From Dehalococcoidia bacterium (GTDB taxonomy: Bacteria > Chloroflexota > Dehalococcoidia > UBA3495): 7,194 bases of DNA. Each line of letters starts with the position of its first letter. The first letter of the stretch is position 1. Under the pieces are notes generated by a model, which did no database searches, had not been told where the DNA came from, and saw only the letters and a program-made list of their open reading frames with translations. The translations under genes were made by a program, and so were the position numbers. The stretch covers positions 1 to 7,194 of the forward strand of contig JASMCQ010000098.1 of the NCBI GenBank assembly GCA_030753265.1, in the 5' to 3' direction. Positions 1-5,901 of the stretch are shown here, one piece after another.

Positions 1-140
1 GCGCAGAAAGGAGGTGAAGGCTCAAACGATCGATAGGCGAAGACTTCATAACCGGACCCTCAGGCAGCTCACCCAAGCTCTTCCACACCTCTGATCTCTC
101 GGGTCCCAAACTGTCCCATTTGTGCTGGTTGCCAACAGTC

Positions 141-284
141 AATCCCCAGGGTAAACCGTTACTGCTTCCCATGCCGTGACCGCAAATCAGGAACATGACC
201 GACGACGACCTTCGAGCCATCTGGCTGCATATTCAGGACGTGCCGCCCATCGCAAACGAGGTGCCGGAGAACATCATTCGATAG
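141..284 (+). pseudogene. C-terminal remnant of a c-type cytochrome-like protein
   Basis: The plus-strand frame reads ...GKPLLLPMP, then a TGA at 177-179, then PQIRNMTDDDLRAIWLHIQ and ...PPIANEVPENIIR ending at TAG (282-284). The pattern PMP-W-P...MTD-D-LRAI...PP..N.VP is the usual C-terminal end of small c-type cytochrome domains, where the Met of PMP is the distal haem ligand. Here the TGA stands where the family normally has Trp (TGG). The frame stays open upstream to about 18, but I see no cytochrome-like sequence there and no CxxCH haem site, so the 5' part is degraded, frameshifted or outside the window. I read it as a decayed gene end. The first nucleotides of the window (1-140) hold nothing else I can recognise. 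Family assignment rests on motif recall only. Confidence 0.5.
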
Positions 285-384
285 TGGCAATCCCGGACCG
301 CTCTTGGGGTACGAGAATAGACGAACTCTTGTCACCAACTGACGCAATCGGGGCAGGAAAGATTCAGAGTTGTCGTGGCCCCCG

Positions 385-452
385 GCCCTCACCCTCGTTC
401 CCTCTCCCACCGGGAGAGGGATGCCCTGGCGCAGCCTGGGCTGGGTGAGGGC
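385..452. repeat. Nested palindromic dispersed repeat unit
   Basis: The outer arms GCCCTCACCC (385-394) and GGGTGAGGGC (443-452) are perfect 10-bp complements. Inside them, TCCCTCTCCC (399-408) and GGGAGAGGGA (412-421) form a second perfect 10-bp stem with a 3-nt loop. A short AGCC/GGCT stem lies at 433-442. The whole unit could fold as a branched cruciform RNA/DNA structure. Units of this type are common non-coding dispersed repeats in GC-rich environmental bacterial genomes (recollection). It lies between the 3' end of the minus-strand MFS gene and the plus-strand cytochrome remnant, where it could help end transcription. The surrounding gene-free stretch 285-609 holds this unit, the next repeat, and nothing else I can identify. 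Confidence 0.7.
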
Positions 453-560
453 ACGCCCCCACCCAGCGCGGGGTTCCTCCAAGGCAGCCCGGCCCCACCG
501 TTCCAGTCTCCTCGCTTCTCCGTTCGTGCGGATCTTCCCCGTTGGTTCGGTTCTTCTCCC

Positions 561-596
561 GTTCGTGGTGAGCCTGTCGAACCACCGCGACAGGCT
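561..596. repeat. TTCGACAGGCTC-type palindromic repeat, possible terminator of the MFS gene
   Basis: AGCCTGTCG (571-579) and CGACAGGCT (588-596) are perfect 9-bp complements around an 8-nt loop. An alternative pairing is GTGGT (565-569) with ACCAC (581-585). The hairpin begins 13 nt downstream of the MFS stop codon on the minus strand. It has no U-run, so it is not a classical intrinsic terminator, though it could stop or stabilise the transcript. The segment GAGCCTGTCGAACC (570-583) recurs exactly at 5102-5115, which marks it as a dispersed repeat. Confidence 0.65.
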
Positions 597-609
597 GTTG
601 GGTACGCGC

Positions 610-1944
610 CTAACCGGTGGCGGCGCCCACGGTCGCGGGGTCCGCCGCGCGTCTCGGGAGCTTGGGTTTGGGGAGGGTCCAGAACAAGAGGCCCGCCGTC
701 AGATATATGCCCAGGATGGGGATGAGGGCGATGGTGTAGCTGTCGGTGGTATCGAACACCCAGCCCGCGAACACCGGGGTGATCGTGGACAGGAGGCTGT
801 ACACCATGGTGATCCCACCCCTGAGGGTGGCGAAGCTGGTGCGGCCGAAGAAGTCCCCGACCAGAGACCATGACATGCCGGTAACACCTTCGGCGAAGGC
901 GAAGAATGAGGCGAAGAAAAGCAGTTGCCAGAGAGCCCCTCCGCTCGCCAGGAGAATCACCAGACTGGATGCCGAAAGGAACATGGTGATGCCCACCACC
1001 TTCTGTTTGTTCCACTTGTCGCCGGCCCAGCCGAGAAGAATCCGGAGAGGGATCGAAATCATCGACACGAAGGCCACCACGAAGGCTCCGGTGGCCTCGG
1101 ATTGTCCTTTCCACACCATCAAGGGCACCAGGTGCACAAACACACCGCTGTGGGCCGCGATTCGAAGGCCCATGCCCATCGCCAGGAACCAGTAGGTCCG
1201 CGTCTTGAACGCCTCCCTCGCGGTAAAATCCACCGTGGTGACGTGGCGGCTGAAACGCAACGGCCTCGTTGCCGCGAGGCCCCTATGGGCGATGGCCGGC
1301 GCCTCGTCTCCATCGGGCAGCAGACCCACGCTCTCCGGGGAGCGGCGCACCACAAAAGACAGGGGGACCACCACGACCAGGATTGCCACGCCTGAAATGA
1401 CGGCCGCGCTCCTCCAGCCCAACGTCAGTACGATAGCGGCCACCGCCGGGGTAATAGCCGCGCCGCCGATCGACTGTCCCAGGGAGACGATGGACATGGC
1501 CATACCCTTCCGGCGAATGAACCACTGATTGACGGCCGCCATGACGCCGTGGTTGAAGCCCCCGTTCATGCCCATGGAGAGGACGCCCAAATACACGACC
1601 AGGAACATGGTGAAGCTGTGAGTTCGGGCCAGGAGAATGAACCCGATGCCGGCCAGCACCCCGCCGAAGGCTATTATGGTCCGGGGACCCAGCCGGTCCA
1701 CCAGATACCCGGCGGCGGGCCCCTCGAATCCGCCTTCCAGACGAGCCATGCCGTAGGCAAACGAAGTGGCCGTCCGGCTCAGTCCCAGGTCGCGGGTCAC
1801 CGGCAGGAAGTAGACGGAGAAGCCGTTCCAGTAGGTGCCTCCCGCCAAGGCGTTGAGGGCCGCGCCCGCGGCCACAATCCACCAGCCGTAGAATATCTTC
1901 CGCCGCGGCTTGGCGCCCGGTGGGGCCGCCATCCTATCTTCCAT
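610..1944 (-). CDS. MFS transporter, 12 TM, monocarboxylate/oxalate-type
   Basis: This 444-residue integral membrane protein has about twelve hydrophobic segments in two six-helix halves, separated by a charged, Pro/Ala-rich central loop (about 199-245). After a short basic N-terminus, the first helix begins with FYGWWIVAAG (18-27), a start typical of the MFS branch that includes OxlT-like and monocarboxylate transporters. The MFS loop 2-3 motif appears as GYLVDRLGPRT (79-89), and a weaker copy, GWAGDKWNKQK (305-315), sits at the matching place in the second half. Length is normal for the superfamily. It probably moves a small carboxylate or similar anion across the inner membrane by proton-coupled symport or antiport, but the substrate cannot be read from the sequence. 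The ATG at 1944 lacks a strong Shine-Dalgarno; a second ATG four codons in is possible. It lies 256 bp downstream of tldE on the same strand, beyond a hairpin, so it is more likely a separate unit. Confidence 0.9.
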   Translation of the reverse strand: MEDRMAAPPGAKPRRKIFYGWWIVAAGAALNALAGGTYWNGFSVYFLPVTRDLGLSRTATSFAYGMARLEGGFEGPAAGYLVDRLGPRTIIAFGGVLAGIGFILLARTHSFTMFLVVYLGVLSMGMNGGFNHGVMAAVNQWFIRRKGMAMSIVSLGQSIGGAAITPAVAAIVLTLGWRSAAVISGVAILVVVVPLSFVVRRSPESVGLLPDGDEAPAIAHRGLAATRPLRFSRHVTTVDFTAREAFKTRTYWFLAMGMGLRIAAHSGVFVHLVPLMVWKGQSEATGAFVVAFVSMISIPLRILLGWAGDKWNKQKVVGITMFLSASSLVILLASGGALWQLLFFASFFAFAEGVTGMSWSLVGDFFGRTSFATLRGGITMVYSLLSTITPVFAGWVFDTTDSYTIALIPILGIYLTAGLLFWTLPKPKLPRRAADPATVGAATG

Positions 1945-2179
1945 GCATGCTCAACTCTCGGTTGCGGGCCGCCCGCCAGCTTAGCCTCTGAGCGGTTCCC
2001 TCAGGACAACCTGGCCCGCTCGGTGCGGTTGCCCGGCCGTCCCTTGCCAGGTCACGGGCGAACTCCCAGGCGGTCGAACCGACGATCCGGGACTAACCCC
2101 GCCGACCACGCAAATGTGAAGTGAGGCGAATTGAGATCGGTAACTGGTCAATCGAGCACGAACCGGGGTATGGCGGCCC

Positions 2180-2198
2180 GCCCGAAAACCTTCCGGGC
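2180..2198 (-). terminator. Hairpin just downstream of tldE
   Basis: On the minus strand, GCCCGGAA and TTTCGGGC form an 8-bp stem (one G-U pair) closing on a GGT loop. It starts 2 nt after the tldE stop codon. The sequence that follows is GC-rich with no U-tract, so it may act as a Rho-associated or mRNA-stabilising structure rather than a classical terminator. The rest of the 1945-2200 spacer shows no gene and no convincing promoter. Confidence 0.4.
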
Positions 2199-2200
2199 TG

Positions 2201-3532
2201 CTACAAAGTTACGCCGGTGAAGTTGAAGCTGGACAGTTTCAACACGGGCACCCTGGTGGCGAACCCCACTTCGTTCAGCACCAGCTTGGTCCGCCGGCCG
2301 GCGGCTTCGACTCCTGCCAGGGCCGCCACGTAGGACTGGGTGAACCGTAGGTTCTTGACCGGATGGCTGATCCGGCCGTTTTCAATCAGGAACGTGCCGT
2401 CGCGGGTCATGCCGGTCATCACGCATCCCTTGCCATGGGCCAGCCTGGTGTAGTGAAAGCGCGTGATGAAAAGCCCCCGGCGGGTCGAGGCTATCATATC
2501 CTCCGTCCCGGAGTCACCCCCCATCATAAACAGGTTGCGAGCCATGGGGCCTCCGGTAAAATGGGCCTGGTGGCCCGTGGACGCCACGCCCTCCTTGCCG
2601 GCGGTGTTGGAGTTGTGGACCGGCGCTCCAACCACCCCCTCGGTGACGATGTCCGCCCGCTGCCGGGGCACGCCTTCGGCGTCGAAGGGCACCGGCCAGC
2701 CTGCCAGGTCGGCGCCGTCATCCCAGATTGAGACCTGGGGGCTCATGGCCCGCTGTCCCGCCAGGCCGGCCATCCAGCTCCGCCCTTCCTGGACTGCCTG
2801 GGCGCCCATTCCGTAGAAGCTCAACGCCTCCAGTATGTCGTCCACGGCGTAGTGGTCCAGGACGACGGTGTATTGGCCGGCCTCGATGGACCGGGGATCG
2901 CGTCCCCGGAGGGCCTTGCCGGTGGCCTCCTCGGCCAGCGACTCCACGTCCATATCCGCGAGTCGCCAGGAGCCGCCTTTGGCCCACCCGGACGAGGTGT
3001 CGCTCATGGCGGTGATGAGCAGCCCGGCGAAGGTCGAGGCGTGATAGGCTTGGACCCCGCGAGTGCTCAACACGGCTATTTGCTGGACGCCGGTGCGGCA
3101 CGCCCCCGAAGCGTTCAACCCCAGGGCCTGGGCTTTGCGGCAGACCGTTCCCACAGCCTCCGCGCGGCCCTCGGGCGTGAAGCGGGCGGTAGCCTCGTCG
3201 TAGGAGGGCACCAACGAGGGGCGCGCGGGAGTGGGCAGGCCGTAAAAGTCCGGGTCTTCCGGCATGAGCTGCGCGTTCAAGCGGGCCCGCTCCACGGCTT
3301 TCCCGATCCCTTCAGCGCTAAAGTCGTTGGTCACTGCCCGTCCCAAGCGTCGGCCCATGACGGCCCGGATGTGAAGCTGGGCGCTGCTGTGCGATACGTT
3401 CTGGTGGATGGAATTTCCGGCAAAGCGGGTCAGCGCCAACTCCTCGACGCTCAGGAAGAAATCGGCCTCCTGGGCCGTCGAAAGACGCAGCGCCTCGCCG
3501 AGGATGGCCTCACATTCCTCGCGGCCAATCAC
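2201..3532 (-). CDS. pmbA: TldE/PmbA family protein, non-catalytic partner of TldD
   Basis: This is the 443-residue partner subunit of the TldD/TldE metalloprotease complex, a cytoplasmic heterodimer known in Escherichia coli for maturing the peptide microcin B17 and degrading the antitoxin CcdA. Family signs include the N-terminal ADFFLSVEELALTRFAGN segment (23-40), with the SIHQNVS stretch after it. The C-terminal half holds GVVGAPVHNSNTAGKEGVAST (299-319), NLFMMGGD and KGCVMTGMTRDGTFLIENG (368-386). There is no HExxxH; the matching region reads VVLDHYAVDDILEAL (223-237), as expected for TldE rather than TldD. The GTG start at 3532 is chosen because it overlaps the tldD stop as GTGA and has AGGGG 7 nt upstream; the frame stays open to 3661, but that extension lies inside tldD and is not family-like. 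The overlap implies translational coupling with tldD. The substrate here is unknown. Confidence 0.9.
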   Translation of the reverse strand: MIGREECEAILGEALRLSTAQEADFFLSVEELALTRFAGNSIHQNVSHSSAQLHIRAVMGRRLGRAVTNDFSAEGIGKAVERARLNAQLMPEDPDFYGLPTPARPSLVPSYDEATARFTPEGRAEAVGTVCRKAQALGLNASGACRTGVQQIAVLSTRGVQAYHASTFAGLLITAMSDTSSGWAKGGSWRLADMDVESLAEEATGKALRGRDPRSIEAGQYTVVLDHYAVDDILEALSFYGMGAQAVQEGRSWMAGLAGQRAMSPQVSIWDDGADLAGWPVPFDAEGVPRQRADIVTEGVVGAPVHNSNTAGKEGVASTGHQAHFTGGPMARNLFMMGGDSGTEDMIASTRRGLFITRFHYTRLAHGKGCVMTGMTRDGTFLIENGRISHPVKNLRFTQSYVAALAGVEAAGRRTKLVLNEVGFATRVPVLKLSSFNFTGVTL

Positions 3533-5001
3533 TTCAGCACCCCTATTCTCACGCCTCGGAACCGGGCAGGGGCCGCTCCATGTCCGGTGTGGGCGAGCTG
3601 CCCGGGTTGGCCCTTGCCGCACTGGGGGGTGCTCCACATCTCCCAATGGTTCTCGTTGCATACGGCGTCACAGGAGTTCCAGAACTGGGGGGTGATCCCG
3701 GTGTAGGTGCAGTTGCGGAGCAAGCGCCCCAGCTTGCCTTTCTTTATCTCGTAGCCCAACTCCGTGCCGAACTGGAAGTTGTACCGCTTGTCGTCGATGG
3801 ACCAGGACCGGTTCGACTCCATGTAGAACCCTTTCTCGGTATCCGAGATCAGGTCCTCCAACTCCCAAGGGCCGGGTTCCAGGCTGACGTTGGCCATGCG
3901 GATCAGGGGAAGGCGGTTCCATGACGAGGCCCGCATGCAGCCGTTGGAGGCCAGACCGAGCACGGACGCCGTTTCCCGGGACATCAGGTATCCGAGGAAC
4001 CTGCCGTTCTCGACAACGGGCGTCGACTGGGCCGGTACGCCTTCATCGTCCCAGCCGAAGGTGCCCAGACCGGGCAGACGCACGCTGTCGGCTGTGATGT
4101 TGACGCATTCGGAGCCGTACTGGAAGCCGCCCAGCTTGTCGGTGGTCAGGAACGAGGTCCCGGCGAAGGCCGCCTCGGCGCCCATCACCCGGTCCAGTTC
4201 GATGGCGTGGCCGCACGACTCGTGGACCTGGAGGCCCAATTGGGAGCCGCCGATGATGACAGTGGCCGTGAGTTCGCTCGGGCAGTGATCGGCGCTGAGC
4301 AGGGCCACCGCCTCGCTGGCGGTCCTTTCCGCGTTCCCGGCCAGGTCCATCCGGGTAATGAACTCCCACCCGGCACAGCCCTGATGACGCCGCTGGGACT
4401 GGGGGAACGAGCGGCGCTGGATTTCACCCTGGCCCACGGCCGTGGCCTGGATGCCCCCGCCCGATTCGTAGATTGTCTGCTGAACGTGGGCGCCCTCGGT
4501 ATTGGCGAAGGTCTTCTGCTGCCTGATGAAGATGAGGCTGCCCTGCCGGACTCTGATCCCCCGGACCGACGCCATGCCGCGGTCCGCCTCCAGCAGCAGC
4601 GCGAGCTTCGCCTCGGCGGAGACGGAGAACGGGTCAACCTGGACCGGCGTGGTGTAGCTGCCCCGGCTGGTCACGGGAGGCCCCAGGTGAACTCCCCCTA
4701 GCCCCCCATTGCGAAGGGAGGGTTGGGGGGGTATCAAAGCGGAGGCCCTGGCTATCCGAACGGCCAGCGCAGTGACCCGGTCGATCTCTGACGAGGTAAG
4801 GTCGTGGCTGGAGGCGAAGCCCCAGGCGCCGTCGACCAGCACCCGCACCCCGAAGCCAATGGACTGGTCCACGCTCAGCGTATCCACCGCCCCGTTGCGG
4901 ACCACGTATTGCTCCTGGTCGGTCTGCTCCACCCGGACGTCCGCATACCCCGCACCCCTCACTGCGGCCAGGTCCAGGGCTCGGGCGATCAACTCATCCA
5001 C
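3529..5001 (-). CDS. tldD: TldD family zinc metalloprotease subunit
   Basis: This is the catalytic subunit of the TldD/TldE protease. The zinc-site motif HESCGH (HExxxH) is at 263-268 and the likely third zinc ligand is the Cys of CGKGQPGQ at 464, counted from the GTG at 5010. Other family blocks are YADVRVEQT (22-30), DDEGVPAQSTPVVENGRFLGYL (321-342), SNGCMRASSWNRLPLIRM (355-372) and the C-terminal HGAAPARFRGVRIG. Length, about 490 residues, is near normal once an extra segment at about 93-110 is discounted; that segment is encoded by a hairpin-forming repeat. I prefer the GTG at 5001 because GGAGG lies 8 nt upstream; the GTG at 5010 has the same Shine-Dalgarno directly against it, too close to use. 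The stop overlaps the tldE start by four bases. The family acts in the cytoplasm on unfolded or peptide substrates; no candidate peptide gene is visible here. Confidence 0.92.
   Translation of the reverse strand: MDELIARALDLAAVRGAGYADVRVEQTDQEQYVVRNGAVDTLSVDQSIGFGVRVLVDGAWGFASSHDLTSSEIDRVTALAVRIARASALIPPQPSLRNGGLGGVHLGPPVTSRGSYTTPVQVDPFSVSAEAKLALLLEADRGMASVRGIRVRQGSLIFIRQQKTFANTEGAHVQQTIYESGGGIQATAVGQGEIQRRSFPQSQRRHQGCAGWEFITRMDLAGNAERTASEAVALLSADHCPSELTATVIIGGSQLGLQVHESCGHAIELDRVMGAEAAFAGTSFLTTDKLGGFQYGSECVNITADSVRLPGLGTFGWDDEGVPAQSTPVVENGRFLGYLMSRETASVLGLASNGCMRASSWNRLPLIRMANVSLEPGPWELEDLISDTEKGFYMESNRSWSIDDKRYNFQFGTELGYEIKKGKLGRLLRNCTYTGITPQFWNSCDAVCNENHWEMWSTPQCGKGQPGQLAHTGHGAAPARFRGVRIGVLK
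4694..4731 (-). repeat. Palindromic repeat inserted in frame within tldD
   Basis: CCCCCTAGCCC-CCC (4694-4707) pairs with GGG-A-GGGTTGGGGGG (4716-4730) around an ATTGCGAA loop, with one bulged A and two G-U pairs, giving about 14 pairs. On the coding strand it specifies roughly IPPQPSLRNGGLGG (residues 93-106 from the GTG at 5010), a Pro/Gly-rich stretch between ARASAL and PPVTSRG. I do not expect this stretch in TldD proteins. Runs of C/G flanking TTCGCAATG look like a dispersed non-coding repeat common in this kind of genome (recollection). The reading frame is kept through it. Confidence 0.6.
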
Positions 5002-5043
5002 GGACGCCACCTCCCTGTGCTAACGGCACCGTTGCCCCCGGCC

Positions 5044-5118
5044 GGCGGTCCTTCGACAGGCTCAGGACGAACGGGTTGGGCGCTACTGCTCCGTTCGAAG
5101 CGAGCCTGTCGAACCGCC
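5044..5118. repeat. TTCGACAGGCTC-type palindromic repeat pair upstream of tldD
   Basis: The left arm GGCGGTCCTTCGACAGGCTC (5044-5063) is complementary to the right arm GAGCCTGTCGAACCGCC (5102-5118), apart from three extra bases in the left arm. An inner stem pairs CGAACGG (5068-5074) with CCGTTCG (5091-5097). The right arm matches 570-586 in 16 of 17 positions, so both belong to one dispersed family. The unit lies about 35-100 bases upstream of tldD. Confidence 0.7.
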
Positions 5119-5165
5119 CTTGGAGATAACTACCAGATGGCTTGATACCTGGCCCGTCATCCCGG

Positions 5166-5211
5166 CCCCGATGCAATCGAGGATGATCGTGGGGAGAGAA
5201 TCTCCCACGAT
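5166..5211. repeat. Two tandem hairpins downstream of the UGSC gene
   Basis: CCCCGAT (5166-5172) pairs with ATCGAGG (5176-5182) over a 3-nt loop with one mismatch. Just beyond it, ATCGTGGG-G-AGA (5186-5197) pairs with TCTCCCACGAT (5201-5211) over a GAA loop, 11 bp with one bulged G. They look like a further dispersed palindromic repeat and could end transcripts of the UGSC operon about 110 bp after its stop, although no U-run follows. The spacer 5011-5319 contains this element and the one at 5044-5118; I see no gene in it. Confidence 0.55.
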
Positions 5212-5319
5212 TCGCCGATGCAAAGCTATCTACAAGACGGCACTCCGTCTCCGGCGGCGCAGGCTCAGCAAGTGGACTGCGGTGAAGCCAATGCCTCAAA
5301 TCTGTTGGCCTGGCCCGGC

Positions 5320-5889
5320 CTATTGACCCGAGGTGAGGGTCTTAACCACCTGGTCCTGAACGGCGGCAGCCCGCTCCTTCACGCCGTCCCGGTTCAGGGC
5401 CCCCAGAGGGTGGGGGATGGAGATCGGCTGGAAGCCGGTGCGGCCAAAGGTCCGGGCGTGGATCAGCGCCGAGTCCATGAATGGCGCGGTACAGACAACC
5501 AGCGTGGGGATCCCCCGGTTCTCCAAGGCCATCGCGTCGTGCATACAGCACGCGGTGCAAGACCCTCAATCCGCGATGGCGGTCACCACGAAGTCGCAAC
5601 GGGCCGCCAGGTTATCGACGATGTCCTCGGCGGCGGGACGCGAGTAGACGAACTTGTTCACCACGAGGGCGTCCCGGAGTTCAAACTGCTTTTCCAGCAG
5701 CTCCTTGATGTCCACCAGCAAGAACTCGGCGTTGGCCTTCCGGTTGCCCAGAAACCCGCCAACCTTGCCGTGCAGGTTGGACAGCCGGTCCGCCGGCCGC
5801 CACTGGGAGTTGGCGTCGGGGTCCACCGGGGCCAGTAAGCCCAACTGGCTCAGCCGCTCCTGGATGTGGGTGGAAGGAATGCCTACCAT
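5320..5889 (-). CDS. UGSC family selenoprotein (in-frame UGA read as selenocysteine)
   Basis: The gene has 189 codons with an in-frame TGA at codon 108 (5566-5568), continuing in the same frame to TAG at 5320. Around the TGA the protein reads FVVTAIAD-U-GSCTACCMHDA, exactly the U-G-S-C motif that names this predicted selenoprotein family; homologues may carry Cys at that place. The sequence continues GIPTLVVCTAPFMDSA, then ISIPHPLG, a coherent domain on both sides of the TGA. Further cysteines lie at 99, 111, 114, 115 and in VVCTAP. A selenol next to nearby thiols suggests a cytoplasmic redox or thiol-exchange enzyme, but the reaction is not known to me. There is no signal peptide. The ATG at 5889 has AAGGAGG 5 nt upstream, overlapping the TAA of the preceding gene, so the two form an operon. 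A SECIS-like hairpin follows the TGA. If Sec is not inserted, only a 107-residue fragment is made. Confidence 0.85.
5535..5554 (-). promoter_or_regulatory. Bacterial SECIS-like hairpin for Sec insertion
   Basis: On the coding strand, the stem CGCGTGC pairs with GCACG-A-CG (7 bp, one bulged A) and closes on a UGUAU loop. The stem begins 11 nt after the UGA at 5566-5568, and the apical loop starts 18 nt after it. Bacterial SECIS elements lie directly downstream of the UGA inside the coding region, with a small apical loop carrying a G in its first two positions; this hairpin fits both rules. It would bind SelB loaded with Sec-tRNA. No selA, selB or selC is present in the window. Confidence 0.65.
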
Positions 5890-5894
5890 AACGT

Positions 5895-5901
5895 CCTCCT
5901 T
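5895..5901 (-). promoter_or_regulatory. Shine-Dalgarno of the UGSC gene
   Basis: AAGGAGG sits 5 nt before the ATG at 5889 and overlaps the TAA stop (5900-5902) of the upstream gene. It fixes the start codon and points to coupled translation of the two operon genes. Confidence 0.8.

Noticed and set aside
177..179. In-frame TGA in the cytochrome-like remnant as a second selenocysteine codon
   Set aside because: The family has Trp here, not Cys or Sec, and no haem-binding part is present upstream; simple decay explains it better.
389..1114. Long minus-strand frame of 241 codons overlapping the MFS 3' half and the left repeats
   Set aside because: Arg/Gly/Pro/His-rich shadow translation in another frame of the MFS gene; it runs through palindromic repeats and has no family features.
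3533..3661. N-terminal extension of tldE to an ATG at 3661
   Set aside because: It lies wholly inside tldD, is Arg/Pro-rich and unlike TldE N-termini; the GTG overlapping the tldD stop has a suitable Shine-Dalgarno.
2852..3706. Plus-strand frame of 284 codons antisense to tldE and the end of tldD
   Set aside because: Composition is typical of an antisense shadow in GC-rich DNA; both tld genes on the other strand show clear family motifs.
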